Below are positions 1 to 12,100 of a stretch of DNA of 24,355 nucleotides, one piece after another. A program made the translations under genes and the position numbers. How positions within the stretch are numbered: the stretch's first letter is position 1; each line of letters begins with the position of its first letter. Source of the stretch: Brachionus plicatilis (taxonomy: Eukaryota; Rotifera; Eurotatoria; Ploima; Brachionidae). A model generated the notes under the pieces. It saw nothing but the letters and a program-made list of their open reading frames with translations. It was not told the DNA's origin and ran no database searches. The stretch is taken from the NCBI GenBank assembly GCA_010279815.1, contig QEOQ01000312.1, forward strand, positions 9,511-33,865. Reading direction: 5' to 3'.

Positions 1-1891
1 AAGCTTAATTTTCACTTAAATTAAATTTTCTTTTTAAAATAAATAGCCTTTAGTGAGTTTTAAAGGTAACTAAAAAATAACTAAGATTCTCTTTAATTCT
101 TACTATTTAGATAAAATGATTTTTTAAAGAAATCAATAAAAAAAATTTTAATGCCATAATTTATATGGTAACCAAGTCTAACCGGGTGCCCTATTTTTTA
201 TTGAACATTTCGCACCCATTTCGTTCAAAAACTTGAAAAATAGTCACCCTATGTCCACGAATTTTTTTAGTCACCCCTTTACCTCCGAAGTTAATTGTGT
301 GAGGTCCAAAGGCATATCCTAAAATATCCTAATATTCTAAAATTCTGAAAATATTCTTATATAAACTTGAACATGTGCTGAATTGAATAGAGGAAATAGG
401 TTAGACCATGAGTTTTATTAAAGACCTTTATAATCGTTTCTGCCGAATTACTAATTCGAGACGTAATCAAACTTTAAGAGAAAAAAAAATTTTTTTAATT
501 TTCTTAAAAATATATCATTCGATTCCTTTCTTGGAATTCTTCATGTTAACATACTTTTTTAAGAAAATATCTTTAAAAATGAAGGAGATATAGCAGTTTT
601 TCAAATTTGTCCACCCTATTAACACATAACCCCTTTAGACGTCGTTACCATTTTCAGTATTCTTTTTGTTCTGAATTAAAAAAAATTTTCGTTTAAAACT
701 CGAAATATCTGTCTTTTAGCAATAAATTCTGAAAAATTTTGTCAAAATAACTAAAAAATATTGTTTTTTTTTCTACTTATAAATGTTAAATTAAAAACAA
801 AAAAAAGTTAGTAAAAATCTTTTATGTGACCACAAACATTGATTTCTTATTTAGTAATACATTTCTCCTTTCTGATGATCTAGTAAAATAGTCGTAAGTT
901 TTCTTCAAATGAAATATTTTCTTTTTAAGCTAAAAGAAATATTTTAAAAAAATTTAAAATTAAAATATAAGTAATAACATTATTTTTAATTTTTCACGTT
1001 ACAAACTTCAAGACAATTTTTTTGCTTTAGATCAGTAGGACGAAATTAACATTAAGCTTTTAACAAGTTAATTTTATTTAAAAAAATAATTTCCTTAAAA
1101 ATGTTTTGATTTTACGATCTCGAAACATTTCTTATTTAAAATTATTTAAATTATTTAATTTGTTCTAATCTGTTTAAATCAGAGTTGTTTAAAAGTCACA
1201 AGTCTCAAGTCAGGTCCAAGTCCGGACTTTTTTGTAAATTTTTTTTTAAAAGTCCAAATCCGGGTTTTAAAATTTTGAATACTGAAGAAGAAATGTGAAG
1301 ACTTTTATGCTAAAATCACAGGAAAATTCTGATACATGGCAAATCTTTTTGCATTAGACAACCCAAGAGTTTATAAATTTTTTGATATGAAGCCTGATCT
1401 AGCAAATTTAAAAAAAGTCCGGACTTGGACATTTTTTTGGGACTTTTAAACAACTCTGGTTTAAGTTAAATTAATTTTATTCAATATTTGTAATTAATAG
1501 CAAGCTGTAAAATGATTTCTTTTAATCAGAATAAGCGTTTAGAACAAGCAGGTGGATATTAGTTAAGTAATGCTAAAATTGAATTAAATTTTATAAGGAA
1601 ACAAATATTGAATCCGATATTGACTTAGTCTATTTTAAATGAAAAACTAGTGACACTAAAGTTTTAAGCACTTGGCATTAGAGAAAATGAAATTGTGAAC
1701 ACTTAATCTTAGTGAATTTTGTTGGCAAGATTTTTGAATTGAAAGAATGTTCTCTGCTTCCAAAAAATCCAGCCTCACCATTTCAAAAATTTTAATTTTG
1801 AATTCATTAAAAAATAATTAATTCAATTTACAGCTAAGCACTTTTTTAAAAGATAGGCCGAGTTAAATGAATTAAATAAAATGTAAATTAC
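1..1891. other. AT-rich non-coding stretch, 3' side of SLC13 gene
   Basis: I find no convincing exon on either strand. The SLC13 gene on the minus strand leaves its last visible exon at 1892 through a GT donor, so this stretch is probably intron of that gene, with the remaining exons beyond the window. The minus strand was searched for the C-terminal SLC13 helices and nothing similar was seen. A small inverted-repeat element at 1176-1462 is listed separately. Short open frames here, such as 408-593, have the composition of background. Confidence 0.6.
1176..1462. mobile_element. Short inverted-repeat element (MITE-like), ~287 bp
   Basis: The 22-bp ends 1176-1197 and 1441-1462 are inverted repeats of each other with one mismatch, and include the core GAGTTGTTTAAAAGTC. 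A second pair of arms just inside, 1214-1233 and 1411-1430, matches 20 of 20 and contains the palindrome AAGTCCGGACTT. There is no coding capacity. Size, terminal inverted repeats and lack of an ORF fit a non-autonomous DNA transposon. No clear target-site duplication was found. A related end occurs at 6300-6336, so this looks like a repeat family. Confidence 0.6.
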
Positions 1892-3150
1892 CCTTTGGGA
1901 AAGAAATATGACCAGCCTTTAATCCAGTAAATGTCTCTGGTGAGCCAAAGCAGAATAAGAACTATAAAAAAAGTTCCAACACTTTTTTGTTCCCAGTTTA
2001 AAGAGCCGTATTCATTATACTTGCGTTTTATTGCTCTATTCAATGGTTCTTGTTCGATTATTTTTTCCGAATGAATTGATTTTCGAGAAACTCTTCTAGG
2101 TATGTAAAGCAGGCACAAGACAATCCATGCCGATATCAGCATTGTAAATGTAAATGGAAGTGAATAGAGAAAAAATGATAAAAAATTTATGTTGTTATTG
2201 GGAAATTTTTCGTCCAAAAATCCCTTCAGCAAAATGTTAGGCGGAGAGGCTATCAAACTACCGGAGCCGCCTATTGTTGACGAAAAGCTAACACTTAGAC
2301 AAAATGCTTTCAAAATTTTTAGGCTTTCTTTTGAATATTCATTGCTTGGCTCAGCTTCAGAGTTTTCTTCGAACAAACTTTCTCGCGACGGCTCTTGGCC
2401 CTCGGCAAAGTCTACTCTTTCCACCGAATTCTCAGCCCCAAAAGATACTTAAAAATTTTTAAGAATTTTTTATTTTTTTTTAATTTATAAAAATCTACCT
2501 AGTTGATGACATTTTTTAATTTCAGCAGTAACAGCTTCATTCACTTGAATTAAATATTTGGCTATTTCGACTGTGATTGGAAACATCATCATACAAACAG
2601 ATGCATTGTTCGAGATCCAAATGGACAAAAACCACGTAATGCACATTATTCCCAAAAGTAGAAACTTTGGGTTCGAGCCGAACAAAAGAATAATTTTGAG
2701 CGAAAGACGCTCATTGAGCCCACTGGACCTTATTGACTGAGTTAGAACAATGACTATGAAATTTAAAAATTTTATTTTTAATGATTAAATAGGCTACAAA
2801 AAAAGTCCACCTGCCAGAAAGAGCATCAAGATGTCTTGAATGTAAACGGAAGTTACATCACGTGATGTCATAATGCCGAAGAGAGGAAAAAGCAAGATTG
2901 GCAAAAGACTGGTCGCTGCCATCGGAATGGTTTCCAGCAGCCAAAAAGAGGACATTATGATCATCACATATCCGCAATAGGATTGCTTCAATAATTATCA
3001 TTTATTATAAATTTTTTTAAAAACTTTTGTTACCTTGTTTCCGATTGAAAGTGGTATTGCTAATGCAAAAATTGGAATGCATATGGCTTGAATTAATTTG
3101 GAAAATGGTCGAATTTTTCTTCTGTATAACGAAGCTATATTATTTAGCAT
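1892..3150 (-). CDS. SLC13-family sodium/carboxylate (or sulfate) cotransporter, 5' part
   Basis: This encodes a multi-pass plasma-membrane carrier. SLC13 proteins couple Na+ entry to uptake of di/tricarboxylates or sulfate. Four exons on the minus strand join in phase: 3150-3034 (ATG at 3150), 2985-2811, 2753-2499 and 2447-1892, giving 367 residues. Introns are 48, 57 and 51 nt. Family landmarks in order are LLPILLFPLFGIM near residue 69, FLSIWISNNASVCMMMFPI near 138, TIGGSGSLIASPPNIL near 230, and a long hydrophilic loop followed by LNWEQKSVGTFFIVLILLW near 335. Spacing matches the family well. The usual SNT motif of the first substrate/Na+ loop reads SNN, and the common GG after MLF(L/I) is AV in this splice model. 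The last visible exon ends in phase 2 at a GT donor; the remaining ~200 residues are not in the window. The specific substrate cannot be told. Confidence 0.85.
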
Positions 3151-5510
3151 TTTAGAATAATATTGATTAAATATTTAGAAAATGTAATCTAAAATTCACT
3201 AAAAATAATAATTTTTTTTAGATTCAATGAAAATTAAGAAGGAGTAAAATTTTGAATGCAAAATATTGCATCATTATAATTTGTGCCAATGTTGGGTAAT
3301 AAAATTTGATGATAATCGTTTGTTCTACGCAAATGCTAATTTTAATAAAATTCCAAAAATATCAAATATTTGATCAAAATTCTGGTAGAGTGGTGTGGAT
3401 CTAAATTTTATTTAGTTTAAACCTTGATCAAATTTATAGGTGTGTACACAAAAGTTTGCTTGATTTCTAGGCCAATGTTGTCCTGGTGACTCAAAATATA
3501 GATCAAACTTAAAAGAATTTCGTTTTGATTCTTAATTTCGGCCAATTCTGACCTTTGGCTAAAAAATGATTTGGATAAAATTCTTGACAAAATTTTAAGT
3601 GAGGTTAATTGTGAAAATTTTAGATTAAAAAAACTTAGTTAACCTGAAAAGAAAATTTTGATTTATGGTTGCTCGAAAAATTATTTAGTCGCCTTAAAGG
3701 CATTTTGTGGTGCCACGTTTAATTGTTTATTGAACAAAAATTTCAATTTATAATTGTTGATGATAAAATTAAAGTCTTTTTAAGCTTTTTTTTCTAACCA
3801 GTTTTGGAAGAAATTCGATATGGCAAAACTTGAAAGGTAAACAAGATTACATTTTGACTAAAATAAAAGATAATTTAAACTTATTTTTAATAAAGTCTAC
3901 CTGAAACTGAAAGACGATATTTGAGAGAGAAAATTCAATTTGATTTTTATAACATTTTATATATATTAATTATCTCAACTAATTTTGAAATTTCGCTATC
4001 TTTCAGCTCTTCATCTAAGACTTTTTAAGCTATCTAATTCCAATGATAATATAGCTAAGCAAACAACGTGATTAAAAATGTTTTAACTATTGATTAATTT
4101 TATTTTTACTCTAAAAGGGACTTTTCGAAAAATTTTTCATACAATTAATCATCTAAATTATTTAAAAGAAATATGTTTTAGTGAAATAATTATGCTTGAA
4201 ATAATGACATGGAATCAATTCATTTTTAAGAATTTTGGAAATTTTGAATTGAAATAGCTTCATGCATAATAAAAATTAAATCTTATCGCTAAATATTAAT
4301 TATATCTACTTTAATATAATAATACGATATCTTTTTTTTTGTATGTTAGGCACCAAAGTAACTGAAGATTAAAATTCACTTGATGATCAAGTGATTTGAA
4401 AAGAACTTTTAATTTTATTTTAATCAAAAGCCGAGTTCGCTTTCAAAAAAATGCTTTCTCATTATTTGTGAGATGAAATGAATTTACAGATTTTACCTTA
4501 TTAAATCTTCTATATTTAAACCAATTTTTTATTTATGTTGGATAAAAATTTTTGCTTAAGTTTTATAAATTTCAAATCATCACAACCTTTAATTTAAATT
4601 TAAATTTATTTTTTAAATATTTTAGATGAATAATATCTAGCAACGTTTAGGTTATGACTGCTAAAATTTTATTCTCAGCAATATTTTTTTTTCAAATTTT
4701 GTTATTTGATTTTTCCAAGCAATTTATTATTTTCCTTATTAGAATCTTATTTTTGATTTTGTTCGATCGAATTTGATTTAAATATTCAAAATAATAAAAT
4801 TAATCTAGAATAAAATTTATAAAATACTGTTTCAATATTTTGTTAGGGATTATTTGCGTCAATATAATTTTTTAACTTAAAAAATAAAGATTTGATATTT
4901 CTAGATTATATTAAATATTAAATACCAGTTTTATTACCATCATCATATTACATCTAGATCTTGCTATATTCTAGAAAATAACAAAATTTATTTTTTAAAG
5001 AAAAGAATCATTAAAAAATTCATTTTCGAAATCTTTAAATTACAAAATTTTAAAATTATAAAAAATAATTATTCTAAAGAATGCAAATAGATTACAATTC
5101 AAGATTTTGATGCGTCAAAGTTTGCTTGCATGATTCTGTTAAAAGTCAACAAATAAAATTCGTGCTTAAAAGATATTTAATCCCTTAGGTCTTAAATATG
5201 ATTTATTTGAGCTTATCTAAAGGTAATAGAGACTTTATGAACAAATTTAAAGATTTGAAGAAAGCTTCAAAAATATTTTGTTTAGTTATTGGCCAAGCCA
5301 AAGTTTATTGGATTTTTATTTTGAAAATTTTTTAAAGCTAATTACTACTTTTGAAAGATATAATACGATTAATTTACTTAATTTTATCATATTTAAAAAT
5401 TTATAAATAATCAACTATTCACATTGATTGAAAAAGGATATTAAAAAAATTTTTTAAATCAAAAAACCAACTTTTAAAATTCCAATCAGTTGTTATTGAT
5501 CACAAATTTT

Positions 5511-7041
5511 GGCAAAGTAAATATTTTGCTCAATTTTCAATTTGCCCTTTTTGCTCACAAACATTTTGAAAATTATGTTCATGCATGTAAAGTTTGCAGT
5601 TTTCAATTTTTCAATAAACATTTAAAAATTGTTTAAATTATTTTATATTTTAATTTATGGATAATTAAAAAAAAATCAAAATTTTGAACAAAACTCAAAT
5701 GTGAGTTCTGAGAACATGGTCGTTTTAGGGTCTCTATAACATCGTACCTAGTACTCTATTTGATTCTTTCCGTTTGGGACTTAAAATTTCCAAGAAAATT
5801 TTTTCAAGTGAACAAAAACAATTAATTTCATTAATTTAAGTATGGTCGTACGAATGTTCTTCATAAAGTACCCTCAATTGTATCAATTTCATCACAATGT
5901 AATAAACCTTTCTACACTACCACATTCCACTACCCCTTGAAAACAAGGTATACATTGCTACATAACGAAATATTTTGAACAAAAATTAATTAAGTTATTG
6001 AAAAATAATTTAGTTTAGTAATATGTGTCCATTATGAAAAATAAAAAAGTGGCTTACAAATGTTGAGCAAAGTTTTTACTTCAGTTGGTTGCATTTATTG
6101 TTTGGATTAGTGAAATATGCAATAAACTAGATCAAAATATGATTAAAAAAGTTATTTGATCGCATGCCATTATTTAATCAAAAATCTATGGTTTTCACCA
6201 CATTTGTATAAAAATCATGAAAAAAAAACTCAGAACAAGTCAAAGTAATAATTTTTTTTGACTTTTTTGAAAAAAATTCAAAAGTACAAGTTATAAGTTT
6301 GACTTGACTTTTGTCTTTCAAACAACTCAGGTTTTCATGGTAGAAGTAGCAGGAGAAGGAGCACGAGATTGAGTGTCGAATAAAGTGCTAAACATTGACA
6401 TTCTGAAGACGCAATTATTTTACAGCCTGAAACAATCCTGTTTTTTAATATTCCTGTTTTTTTTTGTAAAATTTAATAAGTCTTAGTAATCTTAAAAATG
6501 ATCCCTGTAATCTTAAGTATCTTTGTGATACTGATATTTCAGATTTTCTGAAATTAAATTGAATATGCATTTTTTTTTAAATCTTTGATTAACAATTTTT
6601 TAAATTGTTCAAAATTAATTAAGAAAATTTTCTTAATTAGATAATTTTTGGGAAAAATAAAAAATTTTGGTGTAAATTTTTTTGATTAGTTTGTTAAGTT
6701 TAAATATTTGCTGAGCTTTGAAATTTTATTTAAAGATTAAAGCAATCTTTATTAATACTTTTTTTTTAAATCATTTTTAATGAGACAATTTCTGAATTTA
6801 CATGCCATTAATATTTTAATATAAATAATAAAAAACAAAATAATGGGTTTTAGATGGAAAGTTCGAATTTTTAATTTTTATTTTTAATTATCCATAAATA
6901 AAAATATAAAATAATTTAAATAATTTTTAAATGTTTATTGAAAAATTGAAAATTGCAAACTTTACATGCATGAACATAATTTTCAAAATGTTTTTGAGCA
7001 AAAAGGGCAAATTGAAAATTGAGCAAAATTTTTTCTTTGCC
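5511..7041. mobile_element. 1.5-kb element bounded by ~180-bp inverted repeats
   Basis: Left arm 5511-5689 and right arm 6861-7041 are inverted copies, roughly 90-95% identical by eye. Landmarks in both arms, in opposite orientation, are GGCAAAG, CAATTTGCCCTTTTTGCTCA, TGTTCATGCATGTAAAGTTTGC and a run ending at TTATGGATAATTA. The ~1.17 kb between the arms has no ORF above 60 codons and contains a further repeat (6213-6341), so this is a non-autonomous or decayed transposon, or a foldback element. The exact outer boundary and target-site duplication are unclear because the flanks are A/T runs. Confidence 0.65.
6213..6341. repeat. Nested short repeat related to the 1176-1462 element
   Basis: Both ends begin CATGAAAA when read inward. 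The right end, on the minus strand, carries CTGAGTTGTTTGAAAGAC and then AAAGTCAAGTC, which closely resembles the terminal sequence of the 1176-1462 element (GAGTTGTTTAAAAGTC, then CAAGTC). The left end has a weaker ACTCAGAACAAGTCAAAG. It sits inside the larger 5511-7041 element, suggesting insertion into an older element. It is short and degenerate. Confidence 0.4.
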
Positions 7042-8162
7042 AAAAAAAATTTTTTATTTTTCTATTGATGGCAAATTGAAGTTTGAGATCAAATTTTAAG
7101 ATCAAAACGATCATTTGAAATTTTAAAACTTAATTAATCTAATGATTTTAATAATTTTTAAGAAATAAATCCTAAACATTACTAGACATATTAGGTCTAA
7201 TAATGGTTCTTTATCAAATTAGCATCAAAATGATTGACCTCTAATTTATTTAACAAAAACAATCAATAATTTAACTTAACCTGAATTTAGGTTAAGTTAA
7301 TTCACAAATTCAAATTTATATCTTTTAAATCCATTCATTCAAACTGAAATAATTTTATTTTTCTACTTAAATAAGTTTTAAATTTTAAAACAGTAAATTT
7401 TTTTGTCTTTAAAAGTAAGTTTTCATTAAAATCAATTAAAATATTTAAACCTTTTAAAGTTAAATAAAAAGGGATATTTTAAAATTTTAAATATGGAAAT
7501 AAACTTGACATGACATGTCAAGTAATTGCTTTTGAAAAAATTAATTTTTTCTCTATTATTAAAAAAAATTTAACAATTTATATTTTGATCTTTTGATCTT
7601 GATCTTAAACTTCAATTGATCTGTTCTAAAAATAATCTTTTTTAATCTAAAATCATAAAATGGAATTGATAAACTGTTTTAATTATTAAATTAGTGTTTA
7701 TATTTTTTTCTTTTATTTTTTTTAAATTCTACTATTATAAGAATTTTATAGGATTAGCCAAGAATTAGTCAAAGATTCTTTTCTCTGGAGAATAAAATTT
7801 AAAAAAAAATAGATCAAAAGCCATTTAAAATCGTGCAGTAAATCATAAATTTATTTTAATGGAAACTGCTTGAAAAATTGAATCATTAAAAAATATCTTT
7901 TGGATTAAAAAATCCTCAGAGTCTTATTTTCAACTTTATTAAATTTAAAATAACCAAATTCATTTTTTTTTATTGATTATAATTTTTATTCAATTGTTTT
8001 TTTTTAAAGACTTAAATTTGTTATAAAAGAAACGTTAAGTTTTTGAATTTTAAAAAATTTTAACTTAAATAAATAAATTTGTTAATTCAATTAACTTTTT
8101 CTTTGTCGAAGTTTTATCAAATATTAAACACCAATTTTTAAACAAATTTCAACAATCTGATT

Positions 8163-8911
8163 TTAAACATTGTTTTGGCTGGTCACATTTGTTTTTTTAG
8201 AACACACCACTGCCACTATTAGGGTACAAATAAAAAATCCAATTAGAAACCAAATACTTGTGATGGACCAAAAAGCAACATTAAAACAAACCGGATTGCA
8301 ATAATATCTATCATCTTCAGAATCAAAACTAATCACACTTTTGGAACCATAGATCCAAATACTTCCGCGGATTAACCATGAAATTAAAAAAACTCCTAAA
8401 ACACTGGTCATTAGGGAACAATCGAAATACTTGAAAAAAAGGATACTGATCACTAAAAGAAGAGCGAATATGCCTTCAACAATTAACCATAGTGGAATTG
8501 AAATATTAGCTGGACAGTCGTTTCTATATGCGATCCCGATCGCAATCTGCAATATAGGCATTATAATTAAAAATCCAAAAAATAAAATAGGTATCAAAAT
8601 TTTGCTTAATTTTTGAGTACCTTTAAAAAAAAAAATTTTTTATGATTAATTTCATAAATTTGTTTATTTTAAATAATACCTGAAGAATGATCTATTGTAC
8701 CATTCCGTACTGTGTTACGAATGGTGCGGTGTGCATTTCGCATTCTATCATATAATGACTCATAGCTTGGTGGCTGGTTTTCGCTCTGAGTGATAACAGG
8801 GTGCTTGATTACATATTCATAGCTTGGTGGAGCTGGTGTTGAGCGATTATCCACTGAGAATGATATGCTTGTTAGTATGGGTTCGTTGCGATTTCTAGAA
8901 TCTACACGCAT
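8163..8911 (-). CDS. TMEM272-like four-helix membrane protein with PPxY motifs
   Basis: Two exons join in phase: 8911-8680 (ATG at 8911) and 8620-8163 (TAA), separated by a 59-nt GT-AG intron; the product has 229 residues. The N-terminal ~75 residues are hydrophilic and carry two PPSY motifs (APPSYEYV and QPPSYESLYDRMR), which are WW-domain/NEDD4-type ligand motifs. Four predicted membrane helices follow, starting at ILIPILFFGFLIIMPILQIAIG. The segment AIGIAYRNDCPANISIPLWLIVEG matches the conserved GxxYxxDCPAxxxIPxxLxxxG core of the TMEM272-like family, and YYCN...AFW later is also typical. The PPSYESL motif before the first helix is a common family feature. Molecular function is not established for this family. 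The next gene on the same strand, ADAMTS, ends only 235 bp upstream. A larger frame reaching back to 9043 starts with GTG, so the ATG at 8911 was chosen. Confidence 0.85.
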
Positions 8912-9146
8912 TCTTGAATTTAATTTAAAAAAAAGGTTTTTGCGATTTAAATTTATTTTGTGTTTATTAATAAAGTAAGGATTTGTTGATAAATTATAAA
9001 TAGAATTGGAAAAAATAGAATGAATTTCAAAGAGGACATGCACCCACTAGAATGATTATGTCTTTTTATTTTGACTAAAAACTTTTGTTTAGAGATAACC
9101 TTTTTTAATTATACAAAGAATTATATAAAATAATTATCTTTTTGTT

Positions 9147-12100
9147 TTAAATTATGAAAAATTTTGAAAAAAGATAAAATATTTTTGAAAACATATTTCC
9201 AATTTGCTCACTGCATACCACTGAGCTTGATATTTTGCATGATCTTTTTTCAGCTGGTTTTGTGTCCGGATTACATTTGTGAGAAAGGCATTCTACACTT
9301 CTGAATTCCTGCGAACATGGATCAGAGAGACATGAGCTCTAAAAATTAATTTATTAATTTTCATTAATTTTATTAATTTTTTTAATAGCAAAGGAATTCA
9401 TTTATTAATTTTTACAAAGCAAAAAATTCCATTTGATCACTTACATTAGACCATTCAGATACTTGCCAAAACGATTCAGTTTGCTGGTCATTATTTGAAG
9501 TAGGTTTAAATTTTTTTGTGTAATATTCAATTTCAATATTTGACTCAATTTCGTATCTGATTAACTTTTATGTCAAAATATATTTTTCAAATAATTTTGA
9601 TAAAAAAATTTAACAAACTTGAATTCCTAATATTTGAGTAATAGGTCCCAAAATTTTGATAAATTCTTTAGTTTCTTCTTCGCTATAGCTGAAATCTTCA
9701 ACAAAAATTATGAGAAGATAAGTTAAAAATTAAATAATAAGGAAATCAAAACAAAGGCATTGTGAATTTTGGTACAAAAAAAAACAAACAGGATATTAAA
9801 AATACCAAAGCTTAAGTTCTGACGGACCAAAACATGCTCTGTAAATTGCATCAACTGATACATCCTTTGTACTGTTATGACCTGTGTCTTGACACCACTC
9901 TTTTTCTTCTCTATAATCCTTAATTATTTTAGTTATACTACAGTTGAAGCACACATTCACCACTTACAGTTGAGTTGGATTTTTAATATAATATAATATC
10001 CCAAATTCACAATTTTCTGAATTTTGTAGATTTATTGCAGAGTTTTGCAGAATCAATATATTGGTGGTACAAAGGATATATTACTTGCTACAATTTCCAA
10101 GTCAAGTCAAGTAAATGGCTTTAATTTATTTTTCAAGCCATTTTCAGTTTTATTTATTTTCCGTCAAAGTCAAGTCATTAACTTTTAATTTAATTTTGGT
10201 TTCATTTACTTAAACTTAAAAATAAGGGGTCTTGTCAATTTCATGGTCTATAGATTATACTCGAAAAATTTATCTTGAAAATTTTATGAACTTAATGAAG
10301 ATCATTTTTTTAAGATAAAAATTTTCAAAAAAAAAACTTGATCATGATTTTTACATTAAATTTAAAAACAAAATTTAAACTTTTTGATCACATGTTTAAA
10401 AAATTTCATAAATTAAATTACATATTCTAAAAGTTTTTAACTTTTTTTTCTCAAAAATTATTAAATATTGAAATTTTTAAAATGGACTTCAAATAGATTT
10501 TTCAACTCGATCAATTAGAGCAACTTTTAAATACTTTTAACTTTTTGATGTCTATTAGTTTGTTGAACCGTATTTGTTATTTTAATTTCAAAGTGTCAAA
10601 TCGAATTTAAAATGCGAAAAAGACAGCCTTATGAAAAATATTCTTGGAATTGCGCTAAATTTTGAAGATTTTATTCTTTATTTAAATGTTACTAAAGCTA
10701 CTTATAATTTTAGAAGTAAAAAAATAATTTTTTTAAAAATTATTATAAAATTATTATTTAAAAACTGTAAATTTTGTGATCTAATATAATGTAAAAATTA
10801 TGATCAAGTTTTTTGAAAATTTTGTTCGTGAAAATTATCATCTAAAGTTCATAAAATTTACAAGATAAATTTTTGGAGTTTACCTTGAAAATTTCTGATC
10901 TAAAAATCATAAAATATACAAGTCTGCTTGAAATACTGGGTGTATTTCAGCACATAGATCATGATACCTACCTTTTAGATCATCATTTTCTGAGTAGATA
11001 TTTTTTAATTCGATTAAATTCTTGGAATTTTCATTCATAATGGCAATGCTAGTCGATTCTCTTGGTATTTCATATAAAATGCTTGATCTATCTAGAAAAA
11101 AAATTTAATTTTATCATTTCATTTTGATTTTTGTTTCAATCGAAAGCTACCGGTATCTGAATTTATCTTTATGAGAATTTTTTGTTTAAGGCAAGTAGAA
11201 TTATCGCCATTGCAAACGCGACACGCATCATAAATTGACTCCTCACCCAGCTCTCCATCACAACCAACACTCTTATTTAAAACTCAATTAAAAATTAAAA
11301 AATTTTTTTCTTCAAATTATGCTACATTACAAATTCCATGCAAACAAACATTTTGAGAGTATGGTGAACATCTAGTTCCATCAGGCACTTTTTGAAGTGT
11401 GTCGAAGAAAATAGATGAATTTTTTTCAGGATTACACAACAGTTTACATGGTTCATCGGGAAAATAAAAGTGTTCCAGAGTGCCGAAATCTTTAATTTCA
11501 TTTAAATCTGTAGATTTGCTGAAATTCTGGCATAAATCATTGTGTATTTTGAAAAAATTTTCATTAGTCTCACAAGAGTGTAAATTACACGTTCGGAAAA
11601 TTTTTCTTTGACCTAAGCAAAATTTTCCATTATTTTGAGGAGCAGGATTATTACAAAATCTTTCCTTGAATTGTATTCCGCCATTACACTCATGGGAACA
11701 AGATGTCCAATCTTCGGGCCACTGACCCCAACCCCCATCAACAGGTTTATTTAAAGAAAATTTTTCCTCTGATAGACATGTCCCATCCTTACATCTTCCA
11801 ACAGTAACATTAAAATTCTTTTCATCAACCAGGACACATCTAGTGCCATCAGCTACCAAAAAACTTGTTATGCAAACATCTGATGTCGGATCAGACTGAC
11901 AAAAAAGTCGTTCACACTGCCCCTGGAATATTTGAACGTCTAAACAATCGGTGGCATTCGGTCCATATTCCAATTTACATTGGATTTCAAATGAACTTGC
12001 CAAATTTGGTATAGAAGCTAAATGTTTAAAATCTTCAAATTTTATTATTTCCGGTTCATTTTCTAGGCAATGACCATGTCCCTCGCTGTTAAAAATAAAC

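Larger units (their letters stand above)
3151..8162. other. 5-kb AT-rich intergenic desert
   Basis: No exon, tRNA or long ORF was found on either strand between the 5' end of the SLC13 gene and the stop codon of the TMEM272-like gene. Both genes point left, so the right part is the downstream flank of the TMEM272-like gene and the left part should hold the SLC13 promoter. The sequence is largely A/T runs. Recognisable structures are the 5511-7041 inverted-repeat element, a second repeat end inside it, and the perfect 9-bp-arm palindrome at 7504-7522. Confidence 0.6.

Noticed and set aside
408..593. 61-codon plus-strand frame with an ATG
   Set aside because: K/F/I-rich product with background composition, no motif, no splice-compatible neighbours and no similarity I recognise.
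2189..2452. 87-codon plus-strand frame across an SLC13 exon
   Set aside because: It is the antisense shadow of exon 1892-2447, whose translation is clearly SLC13.
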